Part shown: in pieces, positions 8,280 to 17,505 of the stretch
Layout of the letters: each line of letters starts with the position of its first letter
How positions within the stretch are numbered: the stretch's first letter is position 1
Source: Paenibacillus hemerocallicola
GTDB lineage: Bacteria; Bacillota; Bacilli; Paenibacillales; NBRC-103111
Assembly (NCBI RefSeq): GCF_006265175.1
Contig: NZ_VDCQ01000021.1
Coordinates: 1 to 64,000 of the forward strand
Length of the DNA: 64,000 nucleotides
Direction: 5' to 3'
Notes under the pieces: model-generated
Seen by the model: the letters and a program-made list of their open reading frames with translations, nothing else
Told to the model about the DNA's origin: nothing
The model's database searches: none
Position numbers and translations under genes: made by a program

Positions 8280-9170
8280 ATGGACCAATCGCTGATCGTT
8301 TTTATTACGGTGGCCGAGAAACGGAACTTTACGCGCGCGGCGGAGGAGCTGCATATGACCCAGCCTGCGGTGAGCCAGTATGTCCGGATGCTGGAGCGGG
8401 CGTTCGGGACTACATTGCTGGAACGGAGCAACAAGCATGTCCGGCTGAATAAGGCGGGGGAAATCGTCTACCATCATGCCAAAGAAATCGTCGGACTATA
8501 CTCGCGCATGCAGGATCTGGTCGACGATATGATGCATCAAGCAGGCGGGGCGCTTATGCTCGGGGCGAGCTATACGTTCGGAGAATATGTACTGCCCCGT
8601 ATTATCGCCCGCCTTCAGGCGCAGTATCCGCTTGTGCGGCCATCGATCACGATCGGCAATACGAAGCAAATCTGCGAAGGAGTGGCAAGCAACGAGCTGG
8701 AAGTAGGCATCGTCGAAGGGGAGTTCAAGCACGAGAAGCTCCGTATCGAGCCGCTTGCCGAGGATCGCATGCACATTATGGTTTCAACCGGCCATCGTCT
8801 GGCGAGTCGGGAGCGGGTGGAGCTTGAGGAACTCGGAGAGGATACGTGGATCGTCCGGGAACCGGGGTCGGGGACGAGGGAAGCGGCCGAAGCGATGTTT
8901 GCGCGATTCGGCTTTCGCCCGCTCCATTTTATGGAATTCGGCAGTACCCAGCTGATCAAGGAGTCGGTAGAAGCCGGACTTGGCGTAACGTTGCTTTCCC
9001 GTTGGGCCGTGCGCAAGGAGATCGCTCTCGGCACCATGCGGCGGTTGAGCGTGGACGGGACCCCGGTGTCCCGACGGTTTTATTTGGTTACGCCCAGAAC
9101 AAAGTTCCATACCCGGGCAAGCGAAGTATTCAAGGAGCTTCTGCTGAACGACACCTATAATCCGGATTGA
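8280..9170 (+). CDS. LysR-family transcriptional regulator, CysL-like
   Basis: The N-terminal winged HTH (NFTRAAEELHMTQPAVSQYVRMLE) is followed by a two-lobe periplasmic-binding-like effector domain, 296 residues in all. I start it at the ATG at 8280, which has GGGAGGG 9 nt upstream, rather than at the one 24 bp earlier. It resembles the CysL/YwfK group, often divergent from yeiH genes and linked to sulfur or cysteine metabolism in Bacilli. Its target here, the truncated exporter, is broken, so it may now serve only itself or distant genes. The effector is unknown. Confidence 0.8.
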   Translation: MDQSLIVFITVAEKRNFTRAAEELHMTQPAVSQYVRMLERAFGTTLLERSNKHVRLNKAGEIVYHHAKEIVGLYSRMQDLVDDMMHQAGGALMLGASYTFGEYVLPRIIARLQAQYPLVRPSITIGNTKQICEGVASNELEVGIVEGEFKHEKLRIEPLAEDRMHIMVSTGHRLASRERVELEELGEDTWIVREPGSGTREAAEAMFARFGFRPLHFMEFGSTQLIKESVEAGLGVTLLSRWAVRKEIALGTMRRLSVDGTPVSRRFYLVTPRTKFHTRASEVFKELLLNDTYNPD

Positions 9171-9305
9171 GCGGTCCCCGCGTTCCATGCGCTCGACCCT
9201 AGACCGGGATGAAACTACCCGCAAGTCCGTATAAAGGAAGCCGATTCCATGATATATTGAATGTATGAGGCAACAACGATAAAGACAACGGGGAGCGGAC
9301 GGAAG

Positions 9306-10061
9306 TTGAACAATTTGTGGAAATATGCGGGCATTCCCGTTATGCTGGCAGGCATGATCGTGTGGACGGGTTGCGGCATGCAGAAGAAGGAGGAGCGGCG
9401 GGAGGTCGAGCTACCGGCGGCGTCGATCGAGACGCTCGAGGTGGATGCCGGTGAGGGCGATCTGACGATCAAGGGTGACGAGAAGGCGACAACGATCCGT
9501 GCGGTGGCGGTGATCAAAAGCACTGGCGGCGTGAAGGACGAGACGATCGTATTTACGCTCAAGCCGGACGGCAAAAACGCGAAGCTCGTATCGAAGTTCA
9601 AGTCCGATATCGGCTTGGACAACCGGACGATGGACGTCACGGTAACCGTGCCGGTCAAGATGAATCTGGACGTGGAAGACGACTCCGGCGATATAAACAT
9701 CTCGGACATCGAAGGGAACATAAGCTTGGACGACGATTCCGGAGATATTGTCCTTAAAAAAATACAAGGCAAGCTCACGATCGAGGACGACTCCGGAGCG
9801 ATCGAAATTTCGGACTCGCGCGGTGACGCAGACATCGAAGACGATTCCGGCGATATCGCGATCCGCAACCATAACGGGAACTTGAACATCAGCGACGACA
9901 GCGGGGACATCCGGGTAACGGACGTGAAGGGGAGCGTGACGGTTAAGGACGACAGCGGGGATATCGGGATCCGCGGGGTCGACGGCGATGTGACGATCTT
10001 GAATGATGGCTCCGGCCGACTGAACGTAGAAGATGTTAAAGGCAAATATACGAGCAAGTAA
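9306..10061 (+). CDS. DUF4097-type repeat lipoprotein
   Basis: A predicted secreted lipoprotein of about 251 residues. I place the start at TTG 9306, 10 nt after GGGGAG. This makes a compact signal peptide ending in the lipobox WTG-C. The ATG at 9261 overlaps a possible -10 (TATATT, 9253-9258). The mature part is built of about seven copies of an ~18-20-residue repeat with the nearly invariant core DDSGDI followed by a beta strand and glycine (EDDSGDINI, DDDSGDIVL, EDDSGDIAI, SDDSGDIRV, KDDSGDIGI). This is typical of the DUF4097 right-handed beta-helix. The function of the family is not settled; surface or envelope-stress roles are guesses. Confidence 0.75.
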   Translation: MNNLWKYAGIPVMLAGMIVWTGCGMQKKEERREVELPAASIETLEVDAGEGDLTIKGDEKATTIRAVAVIKSTGGVKDETIVFTLKPDGKNAKLVSKFKSDIGLDNRTMDVTVTVPVKMNLDVEDDSGDINISDIEGNISLDDDSGDIVLKKIQGKLTIEDDSGAIEISDSRGDADIEDDSGDIAIRNHNGNLNISDDSGDIRVTDVKGSVTVKDDSGDIGIRGVDGDVTILNDGSGRLNVEDVKGKYTSK

Positions 10062-10082
10062 CGAGGGGCCATATCGTAAGCG

Positions 10083-10110
10083 GGAGAGGCGGGATGCCTC
10101 TCCTGTTTGC
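10083..10110 (+). terminator. Stem-loop between convergent genes
   Basis: The perfect 8-bp stem GGAGAGGC/GCCTCTCC with a 5-nt loop is followed by TGTTTGCG. The T tract is weak. It lies 21 bp after the DUF4097 gene and faces the convergent K+ channel gene. Confidence 0.55.
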
Positions 10111-10140
10111 GTATACCCGTAAAGAGAACCCGACAAATGC

Positions 10141-11169
10141 TTATCCGAGCAGCTTTCGGTACGTGTCGGCATCGCATATGACGAAGAGGCGGGCGCCTTC
10201 GGGAATCGGTTCGTCCAGCCTGCGGTTTACGTTCAGGTGCTCGCCTTCGGACAGCAGGGTGGCGCCTTCCCGGAGCAGCTCGTCGAATGCATCGCGGAAA
10301 GTCCGCCAATGCGGCCGTTTGCCGATTTCGTACAAATCCCCGCCGTCTTGGCTCGTCAGCAGCTGCGATACGATTTTGGAGGCGCCCGGGTTGAAGGCGG
10401 AGCGTACCGCGAGCCGGGATACGGTTTCCGTGCCGACGATAAATTCGTCCACCTTTACATGAGTGAAATTGGGAATGTTGTCCCGGTCCATTACCTCCAC
10501 GACCGTATGCAGGTGGTTAAAGTGCCGTTCGATCGTCGTGGCGATGAGGAGCGTCTTGCCGTCGATAAAAGCGCTGTCGCGGATCGTGGCGTGGTTGTCC
10601 GTCGTCTCGTCGGCGAAAATAAAGACGGCTCTCGCCTTGGACAAGTTGGCGTCGTCCAACGTTTGGCGCTGTACCGGATTGCCCTGGACGTAATGGACCC
10701 GCTCGTGGGAGACGGGAGTTTTGGCATGCTGGGCGATCAGCACGATATCGACTGCAGGGTCGCTTTTCATTATTTCTTGAATCGCCAGCTCGGCGTGCTT
10801 GCTCCAATCGATCAGGACGAAATGGTTCTCCCCTTTGTAGCGCAGCTTGCCCTCCTCCTTTTTACGGTTGTAAGCGAAGATGAAGTCCACCGATTTGCTG
10901 ATGACGATGGAAATGAGGCCGATGCCGAATATATACAGAAAAATGCCGAGCAGCTTGCCCGGTACCGTCTTCGGGTAAAAGTCCCCGTATCCGACCGTGG
11001 TGACCGTTGTCATAACCCACCAAAATCCGTTGAACGGATGCAGGAACGTCTCGGGCTCCAGCCAGTAGATCAGAAACGAACTGAGCAGGAGCAGGAAGCC
11101 GGCAGCCCCGAAGACGATGCCGTTGTTCATATGAATCAAACGCAATAGAAGTTTGCTGAAAAATAGCAT
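10141..11169 (-). CDS. Two-helix potassium channel with RCK domain (YugO/Kch-like)
   Basis: A 342-residue K+ channel subunit. Two transmembrane helices flank a pore loop with the selectivity filter TTVGYGD at about residues 57-63. A cytoplasmic RCK_N (TrkA-N) domain and a RCK_C/TrkA-C-like tail follow. The usual Rossmann glycine motif is replaced by LIDWSKHA, so nucleotide binding may be altered. In B. subtilis the similar channel YugO works in K+ efflux. Only a G-rich stretch (GGGGGGAT) precedes the ATG as ribosome site. It is monocistronic. Confidence 0.87.
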   Translation of the reverse strand: MLFFSKLLLRLIHMNNGIVFGAAGFLLLLSSFLIYWLEPETFLHPFNGFWWVMTTVTTVGYGDFYPKTVPGKLLGIFLYIFGIGLISIVISKSVDFIFAYNRKKEEGKLRYKGENHFVLIDWSKHAELAIQEIMKSDPAVDIVLIAQHAKTPVSHERVHYVQGNPVQRQTLDDANLSKARAVFIFADETTDNHATIRDSAFIDGKTLLIATTIERHFNHLHTVVEVMDRDNIPNFTHVKVDEFIVGTETVSRLAVRSAFNPGASKIVSQLLTSQDGGDLYEIGKRPHWRTFRDAFDELLREGATLLSEGEHLNVNRRLDEPIPEGARLFVICDADTYRKLLG

Positions 11170-11271
11170 AACATCCCCCCGCCGGCGACCCGGGTCATGA
11201 TGGATTGCGGGCCGTTCGAGAGGAATTATACCATAAATCCGTTTCCGTCATTCTCCCGTCAATCGGGGGAC

Positions 11272-13119
11272 TTATGCAGGCTCGCCGCCGGCCTGTTCTT
11301 GAGGGAATTGCATGTCGTACAGTCTGCGGTATTTGCCGTTCAAATGGAGCAGCTCCTCGTGGGTGCCGCTTTCGACGATTGTGCCCTGATCCAGCACGAC
11401 GATGCGGTCGGCCGATTGGATCGTGGACAGTCGGTGAGCGATGACGAGACAGGTGCGTCCCACGAGCAGCCGGGCCAGCGCTTCCTGAATCAGGTGCTCC
11501 GATTCCGTGTCGAGAGAAGCCGTCGCTTCGTCCAGTACGATCAGCCGCGGATTTTTCAGAATGGCGCGGGCGATCGAGAGCCGCTGCTTCTGGCCGCCGG
11601 ACAGCTTGACTCCGCGCTCGCCGATCTCCGAATCGTAGCCTTTCGGAAACGAGGAGATGAAACTGTGGGCGTTGGCCGCTTTCGCCGCCGCGATAATTTC
11701 CTCGTCGGTCGCGCCCGGCTTGCCGTACATAATATTATCCCGTACGGTGCCGTTGAACAGCACGATCTCTTGGGAGACGACGCCCATCTGCTCCCGCAGC
11801 GATTTCGCCGAAATGTCCTTCAGCGGGAAGCCGTCGACCGTAATCGTTCCTTGCTGGGGATCGTAGAAACGGGCGATGAGATGGGCGACCGTCGATTTGC
11901 CCGCCCCTGACGGGCCGACCAGCGCCGTTACTTTGCCCGGCGTGAACTCCAAGTTGAAATCGCGAAGCACCGGCACATCGCTGCGATACGAGAAGCCCAC
12001 GTCCTTGAAGACGATATGCCCGCCAATCGGCGGCAGCCGGACAGCGTCTTCCTTCTCCGTCACTTCCGGCTTCGTCTCCAGCACCTCCATAATGCGCTCA
12101 TAGGCGGCCGCCGATTGCTGGATCGTATTGAGGATGCGGCTGAAATGGCGGATCGGATTTTGCAGCAGCCGGAGATAGGCCAGAAAAGCGACTATCGCCC
12201 CTACTGTCAAGTGCCCGCGCATAACCTGCCAAGCGCCGAATACGAGAACGGCGACCATGCCGAGGTAATTGAGCATGTCGATGATCGGTTCGTAAATCGC
12301 GCGCAAGCGCACGGTGCGAAGATTGGCCTTCATGTTCGTTTCGCTTCGTTCCGCGAACCGCTCCGACTCGTAATCTTCGTTCGCGAACGATTTGATGACG
12401 CGGATGCCGGACAGCGTGTCTTGCAAATGGTTGCTGACCTCGGCAACCGATTGCTGCACCGTCTTGAACGAGGTGCGGAACCGCTTGCTGAACTTTCTCG
12501 TGGTGAACAGCATGAGAGGGAAGGTGGCCAGCATCAGCAGCGTCAGCTGCCAATCGACATACAGCATATACAGCGCGATGGCGGTGAAAGTGAACAGGTC
12601 CGTGGCAATTTGCATCATCCCCGCGGAGACGAGCTGCTGCAGCATGCCGACGTCGCTCGTCACCCGCGACATCAGGTCGCCGGTCCGGTTCCGGTCGTAG
12701 AAAGCCATATCGAGACTTTGCAAATGGCGGTACAATTCATTGCGAAGATCGAATATGGCGCGCTGTCCGACCGAGGCCAGCGCGATGCTGCTCAAATAAC
12801 CGAATACGCCGAGCAATACCGCGGTGCCGAGCACGCCGGCGGCGACCCAAGGGAGCGCTCCGAATAGCTTCCCCGGTATGACATCGTCGATCGTATAGCG
12901 GGTCAGTTGCGGTATGACGAATTCCAGCAGCGAATTGCTTATCAGACACGCCAGGGCCAGCAGCATAAGCCCCCAACGCCCCTTGACGTGGAAAAACATC
13001 CGTTTGTACATATTCCGGACGGTCCGGTCCTTCAGCTTCCTCTTGCCCCCGTCGTCGCCGGCTCCGAACCGGCCCCGCGGTCCGCCGGGAAATCCTTCTC
13101 TAGCCCACCCGGATTCCAT
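11272..13119 (-). CDS. ABC exporter half-transporter (fused permease-ATPase)
   Basis: A 615-residue type IV ABC exporter. About 45 basic N-terminal residues precede a six-helix domain (about 50-340) and a nucleotide-binding domain with Walker A GPSGAGKST, signature LSGGQKQRLSIARA, Walker B LIVLDEAT with the catalytic Glu, and the H-loop IAHRLST. All ATPase motifs are canonical, so a homodimer is likely. It is translationally coupled to the PadR gene: its ATG overlaps the PadR stop as TAATG, with GAGGAG inside the end of padR. A multidrug or peptide substrate is inferred from this context. Confidence 0.87.
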   Translation of the reverse strand: MESGWAREGFPGGPRGRFGAGDDGGKRKLKDRTVRNMYKRMFFHVKGRWGLMLLALACLISNSLLEFVIPQLTRYTIDDVIPGKLFGALPWVAAGVLGTAVLLGVFGYLSSIALASVGQRAIFDLRNELYRHLQSLDMAFYDRNRTGDLMSRVTSDVGMLQQLVSAGMMQIATDLFTFTAIALYMLYVDWQLTLLMLATFPLMLFTTRKFSKRFRTSFKTVQQSVAEVSNHLQDTLSGIRVIKSFANEDYESERFAERSETNMKANLRTVRLRAIYEPIIDMLNYLGMVAVLVFGAWQVMRGHLTVGAIVAFLAYLRLLQNPIRHFSRILNTIQQSAAAYERIMEVLETKPEVTEKEDAVRLPPIGGHIVFKDVGFSYRSDVPVLRDFNLEFTPGKVTALVGPSGAGKSTVAHLIARFYDPQQGTITVDGFPLKDISAKSLREQMGVVSQEIVLFNGTVRDNIMYGKPGATDEEIIAAAKAANAHSFISSFPKGYDSEIGERGVKLSGGQKQRLSIARAILKNPRLIVLDEATASLDTESEHLIQEALARLLVGRTCLVIAHRLSTIQSADRIVVLDQGTIVESGTHEELLHLNGKYRRLYDMQFPQEQAGGEPA

Positions 13120-13772
13120 TATGAATCACGCTCCTCATTCGTGATGGCCGGTCTTTCGGCTGGGAGGCCGCGTTCGTCCCGTTCCCCGCCGCTTCTTCTA
13201 TCGTTTCGATGCTCGGCGCGCGGATCGTCCAGAAGCGACCGGAGGTCCGAAAGCGCTTCGTCCAGAAACCGCTGTACCCGGCCGGTGTACCCCGGATCGA
13301 CCGCCGCTCTTCTCTCCGCCTTCGTCAGCAGACGGAGCAGCTCGAATCCGTCGGCGAGCCGCCGCTCCCTGGGGGATACGGAGCAGTCGCCGTCTTCCGT
13401 CGGCCGTTCTTTTCTTTCCTTGTCCGACCACTCCTTCAACGCTTCCAAGCCCGCCTCCGTAGGGCGGAATACTTTCTTGCCGTCGGGCTCGTCGGCTGCG
13501 ATCCAGCCCCGGTCCTCCAGCATTTGCAAGGTCGGATAGATGGAACCGGCGCTGGGCGTATACTGGCCGTCCGATTTTTCCTCAAGCGCTTTCATCATTT
13601 GATACCCGTGCATCGGCTCCGCGGACAACAGCTCCAGAAGCGCATATTTCACATTTCCGCGCCCGAAATAACGTCTCCCCGGACCGCCCCGGCCTCCATG
13701 GCCCGGACCGCATCGGCCGCCATGTCTCGTTCCATGCCGCCCGTCCCGGCCTCCTCGATCGTCATGTCGCAT
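13119..13772 (-). CDS. PadR-family transcriptional repressor
   Basis: The winged-helix PadR domain (VKYALLELLSAEPMHGYQMMKAL ... SAGSIYPTLQMLEDRGW) follows a ~30-residue N-terminal tail rich in His, Arg and Gly that could bind metal. A charged C-terminal extension completes the protein. The ribosome site decides the start: AAGGAG directly abuts the ATG at 13781 and is 9 nt from the one at 13772, so I use 13772. It is the first gene of an operon with the ABC exporter and probably represses it in response to a drug ligand, as PadR proteins such as LmrR do. Confidence 0.82.
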   Translation of the reverse strand: MRHDDRGGRDGRHGTRHGGRCGPGHGGRGGPGRRYFGRGNVKYALLELLSAEPMHGYQMMKALEEKSDGQYTPSAGSIYPTLQMLEDRGWIAADEPDGKKVFRPTEAGLEALKEWSDKERKERPTEDGDCSVSPRERRLADGFELLRLLTKAERRAAVDPGYTGRVQRFLDEALSDLRSLLDDPRAEHRNDRRSGGERDERGLPAERPAITNEERDS

Positions 13773-13798
13773 ACAGCTCATCTCCTTATGAAAATATA

Positions 13799-13835
13799 AT
13801 ACGATATATCGTTATCTAAGTAAACGATATAATGT
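13799..13835. promoter_or_regulatory. PadR operator candidate: ACGATATATCGT plus repeated half-site
   Basis: A perfect 12-bp palindrome ACGATATATCGT (13801-13812) lies 29 bp upstream of the PadR start. The related string ACGATATAAT follows at 13824-13833. This is where an autoregulated PadR protein would bind. The rest of the gap to 14108 holds TTGACA at 14024-14029 and an imperfect dyad ACAATTG...CATTGT just upstream of the symporter gene. Confidence 0.6.
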
Positions 13836-14107
13836 TCATGGTTCATGCAATCGGGTGTTTGTCCCGGAAACGTTTGAGGGCGGACGATCCATTATTTCGA
13901 TGAATAGTTTGACGAATTCATGGATATGGAAAAAGAGGGGATAGTAAGAATGCAAGATGAGACGTTAACGTAAGGAGGAATTTTTCCACTATTTTCAATT
14001 GCAAGGGTTATTCGAAAAAACAATTGACAACATTGTGAAGTCAGGAGTATTGTTATGTACATCATTCCTAGCGGAAATGTAGGATATAAAAAAGGAGATG
14101 GGCAGGT

Positions 14108-15463
14108 TTGAATAACAACTTGTGGACGGCGCTTCAGACGAACTGGGTCAGTCTCGTTGTCTCAATCGTGGTAATCGCAATTTTGTACGTTTTGGCCAAG
14201 AAAAGAGTCGGCTTCGGGACAAGGGTTCTCCTCGCGCTCGGGATCGGCTTGGTGGCGGGCATTATTTTCAACAGTTACAAACTGGATTATAAAAGCGTCA
14301 GTACGATCGGAACCATTTACGTCAATTTGATCAAAATGCTGGTCATTCCATTAGTATTCGTACTCGTCATTAACAGCATCGCACAGCTGTCCAATCTCGG
14401 CCAGCTGCGCAAAATCGGCGTGAAGACGATCTCTTGGTTTCTGCTCACGACGGGGATCGCCGCGATCATCGGACTGATCGTCGCCCTGATCGTCGATCCG
14501 GGAGCAGGCATCGAGGCCGCCGTGCCGAAAGACTACAAGCCCCGGGACATCCCGACGTTCTCCCAGGTCATTCTCGATCTGGTGCCGACCAATCCGTTCA
14601 GCGACGCCGCCGGCGGCAAAGTGGTGCCGGTGCTCATCTTCGCCATTTTCGTCGCCGTCGCGATCATTCACGTCGGTACGAAGAAGCCGGATGCGGTCGC
14701 CCCTGTGAAAGCGTTGATCGAATCGCTTACGCAAATTCTTCATCAGGTCGTCAAATATGTAATCCGGCTGACGCCTTACGGCGTATATGCTCTCGTCGGC
14801 GCGATGGCCGCCAGATACGGGCTCGAGACGCTTACTCCGCTCGTCAAGCTAATCGGTGCCTCTTACGCGGCGCTGATCCTGCATTTCGTGCTCGTGTTCG
14901 GCGGACTCGTCGCGCTGGTGGCGAAGGTCAATCCGATCAAGTTTTTCCGGAAGGCTTATCCGACCGTTGCCGTGGCCTTTACGACCCGGAGCAGCTATGC
15001 GACGCTTCCCGTCAACCTGGAAGTGATCACGAAGCGGCTGCGCATATCGCCAAGAATCGCCAGCTTCGTGGCGCCGCTCGGGGCGACGATGAATTTTAAC
15101 GGATGCGGGGGCGTATGGCCGGCAATCGTGGCGATTTTCGTCGCCAGAGTGTACAACGTTCAGCTCGGCCTCTCGGATTATATCGTGCTCATTCTAGTCG
15201 CTGTCGTTTCTTCCATCGGCGTAGCCGGAGTACCGGGACCCGCGACGATTTCGACTACGGTCGTGCTTACCGCCCTCGGCTTGCCGCTGGAAGGAATGGG
15301 CCTCGTCATCGCCGTGGAATCGGTTATCGACATGGGACGCACCGCCGTCAATGCGACGGGAACGACCGTCACTTCGCTGCTCGTAGCGAACGCCGAAGGC
15401 GAATTCGATCGCGAATCGTTCGAGCGCGACGAGGAAGACCCGCTCGAAGTCGGGGCCGCGTAA
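14108..15463 (+). CDS. Dicarboxylate/amino acid:cation symporter (DAACS), TcyP-like
   Basis: A 451-residue secondary transporter of the glutamate/dicarboxylate:cation symporter fold. Diagnostic segments are the serine-rich hairpin TTRSSYATLPV, the NFNGCGG motif in the seventh helix region, and DMGRTAVNATG near the end. The N-terminus (YVLAKKRVGFGTRVLLALGIG) resembles the L-cystine symporter TcyP, but dicarboxylate or glutamate uptake is possible. Translation starts at TTG 14108 with AAAGGAG 10 nt upstream. It is monocistronic. Confidence 0.85.
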   Translation: MNNNLWTALQTNWVSLVVSIVVIAILYVLAKKRVGFGTRVLLALGIGLVAGIIFNSYKLDYKSVSTIGTIYVNLIKMLVIPLVFVLVINSIAQLSNLGQLRKIGVKTISWFLLTTGIAAIIGLIVALIVDPGAGIEAAVPKDYKPRDIPTFSQVILDLVPTNPFSDAAGGKVVPVLIFAIFVAVAIIHVGTKKPDAVAPVKALIESLTQILHQVVKYVIRLTPYGVYALVGAMAARYGLETLTPLVKLIGASYAALILHFVLVFGGLVALVAKVNPIKFFRKAYPTVAVAFTTRSSYATLPVNLEVITKRLRISPRIASFVAPLGATMNFNGCGGVWPAIVAIFVARVYNVQLGLSDYIVLILVAVVSSIGVAGVPGPATISTTVVLTALGLPLEGMGLVIAVESVIDMGRTAVNATGTTVTSLLVANAEGEFDRESFERDEEDPLEVGAA

Positions 15464-15573
15464 GCGGGGAACCGGACTTTCGTATAGGCCGCGGCAAGCC
15501 CCATGGCGGATTTGCTTTTGCCCGTTTCCCGGTAGTATAGTGATAGTAACTATACAGGGGTGAAACGAATCGC

Positions 15574-16164
15574 ATGATTGGAAGCTTTGATCTGTCGGGC
15601 TTGGATTGGGAAGACATGGAGCGGCTGCTGAACCAGTTCGAGGCACTGGGGCCGCTTCCCGGCCTGCTGGCCGCGTGGCTGGAGTCGCTCTTTCCTTTTC
15701 TGCCGCTAGTGGCGATCCTGATCGCCAATGTGAATATATACGGACTGGGAGAAGGGTTTCTGCTCTCGTGGATCGGGGTGTTCGCCGGAGCGGTTACCGT
15801 GTTCTGGATCGTGCGGCGGTTCGGGAGTCGGCTGCGCCACTTCGTGGAACGGAAAAGCCCGCGCTCGACGAAGCTCATCCATTGGCTGGAGCGGCACGGG
15901 TTTATGCCGATTTTCCTGCTGGCCTGCTTTCCGTTTACGCCGTCGTTTCTCGTCAATCTCGTATCCGGCATATCCAAGGTGCCGTTCCATACGTTTATAA
16001 CGGCGACCGCCCTTGGCAAAGGGGTTATGATCCTGATGGTATCGTTTGCCGGCTACGATCTGGTCGATCTGTTCAAGCAGCCGTGGAAGCTGGTGCTCAT
16101 CATCGGGGTATTCGGATTGATGGCGCTGACCGGGCGCAAGATCGAATCGAAATATTTCAAATAA
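15574..16164 (+). CDS. TVP38/TMEM64 (DedA-like, VTT domain) membrane protein
   Basis: A 196-residue multi-pass membrane protein with the VTT/SNARE-associated core: a hydrophobic re-entrant segment followed by FACFPFTPSFLVN-like residues (here LACFPFTPSFLVNLVSG). Family members are linked to lipid scrambling or undecaprenyl-phosphate recycling and membrane-potential maintenance; the role here is not determined. GGGG precedes the ATG, and a strong terminator follows within 20 bp. Confidence 0.8.
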   Translation: MIGSFDLSGLDWEDMERLLNQFEALGPLPGLLAAWLESLFPFLPLVAILIANVNIYGLGEGFLLSWIGVFAGAVTVFWIVRRFGSRLRHFVERKSPRSTKLIHWLERHGFMPIFLLACFPFTPSFLVNLVSGISKVPFHTFITATALGKGVMILMVSFAGYDLVDLFKQPWKLVLIIGVFGLMALTGRKIESKYFK

Positions 16165-16180
16165 GTCGACGCGCGATGCG

Positions 16181-16209
16181 AGGCTTCCCGATAAGGGAAG
16201 CCTTTTTTT
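16181..16209 (+). terminator. Intrinsic terminator after TVP38 gene
   Basis: A perfect 9-bp stem AGGCTTCCC/GGGAAGCCT with a 5-nt loop is followed by seven T. Confidence 0.92.
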
Positions 16210-16292
16210 ATTTCGCGCCCTACTGTTCAGAAATTGTTCAGAGCCCTTTGGTATGATGGTGAAAATTGGAACTTTCGGAAAGGGGGCGGGGC

Positions 16293-16658
16293 ATGGCGAA
16301 AATATTGGTAGTGGACGATGCGGCCTTCATGCGGCAAATGCTCAAGGTCATTTTGGAGGCGGGCGGCCATGAGGTGCTGTGTGAAGCGGCCAACGGCACG
16401 GAAGCGGTAGAGAAATATAAGGCGTATCGGCCCGATGTGGTGACGATGGACATTACGATGCCGGAGATGGAGGGCATAGAAGCGCTTCGGCTTATTCGTC
16501 TTGCCGACCCGCGGGCCAAGGTGATTATGTGCTCCGCCATGGGGCAGCAGAAGCTCATTGTCGAAGCGATCCAATCGGGCGCCCGGGATTTTATCGTCAA
16601 GCCGTTCCAAAGCGGCCGCGTATTGGAAGCGATCTCGAAAGTAATGGTAACGTCTTGA
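16293..16658 (+). CDS. cheY: CheY-type single-domain response regulator
   Basis: A 121-residue receiver domain with no output domain. It has the acidic pocket VVDDAAFMR, the phospho-accepting aspartate in VVTMDITMPEMEG, and the conserved lysine in FIVKPF. The whole sequence, including IIMCSAMGQQ-like and RVLEAI phrases, closely follows B. subtilis CheY, which binds the flagellar switch. I start at the ATG 16293 (GGAAAGGGG upstream) rather than at 16266. It stands alone between two terminators, away from any che/fla operon, so it may be an additional CheY or serve another pathway. Confidence 0.85.
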   Translation: MAKILVVDDAAFMRQMLKVILEAGGHEVLCEAANGTEAVEKYKAYRPDVVTMDITMPEMEGIEALRLIRLADPRAKVIMCSAMGQQKLIVEAIQSGARDFIVKPFQSGRVLEAISKVMVTS

Positions 16659-16692
16659 GCCAAGGCCGAGGGGGATGTCGGTAAAAGAGAGC

Positions 16693-16724
16693 AGCCACGG
16701 ACATGTTCGGTCCGTGGCTTTTTT
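16693..16724 (+). terminator. Intrinsic terminator after cheY
   Basis: A perfect 10-bp stem AGCCACGGAC/GTCCGTGGCT with a 7-nt loop is followed by six T. Confidence 0.93.
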
Positions 16725-16893
16725 GACGTTTTTTTATCCTCATGCGCAATGGGTCTTCCTTGACCCGAATTGATTTCCCGGCGTACGGTGTTTATAGTGG
16801 GAGTAACCGATTGTGATCTTCGGCGCGAGCCTCGATCCGTGTTGCCGGATAGTCGGCCTGATCGAGTCGTACGGGAACGAAGGGGGAATGACG

Positions 16894-17505
16894 ATGCAGT
16901 GGACCGGGGAACGGCTTATCCCCAAGCTGCTGAAGCCGATGAACGGCATGCTGCTGGAGCACCTAGCGCGGTATTACTTCGCGGCTCCTTACGCAACGGG
17001 ACGGGTGCTGGATATCGCCTGCGGGACCGGCTACGGCTGCCACATGGTCGTCAAGGAGCGGAAGAGGGAAGTGACGGAGCTGATCGGAGTCGACCTGGAC
17101 GAAGAGACGGTTCGTTACGCAACCCGCGAATATCATCACCAGAAGGTGACGTATATGCAAGGAGACGCGACGGATCCCCGGCTGCCGGACCGGCTGGGCA
17201 CGTTCGATACGATTCTCAGCTTCGAGACGATCGAGCATGTGCAGGACGATCGCGCCTTCATGGACAATTTGCGGCGCATGCTCAAGCCTGGCGGCACGCT
17301 CGTGCTGTCGAGCCCGTTCGGGCGGGGGAGAGGGATGCCGACCAGCGAGCCTTTTCATGTGCATCAATTTACCCCGGAGCAGTTCGGGGAGCTGTTCGAC
17401 GGCTTTGCCGAAGTGGAGCTGTACGTTCAGCGGGGCGTTACGTTCGAACAAAAACAAAGGGAAGGGCTCCGGTACTTTATCGGAGTGGCGGTATGCGTGA
17501 AATGA
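16894..17505 (+). CDS. Class I SAM-dependent methyltransferase
   Basis: A 203-residue Rossmann-fold methyltransferase with motif I VLDIACGTGYGCH, an acidic second strand (IGVDLDEETVRYA), DTILSFETIEHV as motif IV and LKPGGTLVLSSP as motif VI. I use the ATG at 16894, 7 nt after AAGGGGG; the in-frame ATG at 16888 is too close to it. Small-molecule substrates are likely (Methyltransf_11-like), but none can be named. It overlaps ywbE and begins a four-gene cluster. Confidence 0.82.
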   Translation: MQWTGERLIPKLLKPMNGMLLEHLARYYFAAPYATGRVLDIACGTGYGCHMVVKERKREVTELIGVDLDEETVRYATREYHHQKVTYMQGDATDPRLPDRLGTFDTILSFETIEHVQDDRAFMDNLRRMLKPGGTLVLSSPFGRGRGMPTSEPFHVHQFTPEQFGELFDGFAEVELYVQRGVTFEQKQREGLRYFIGVAVCVK

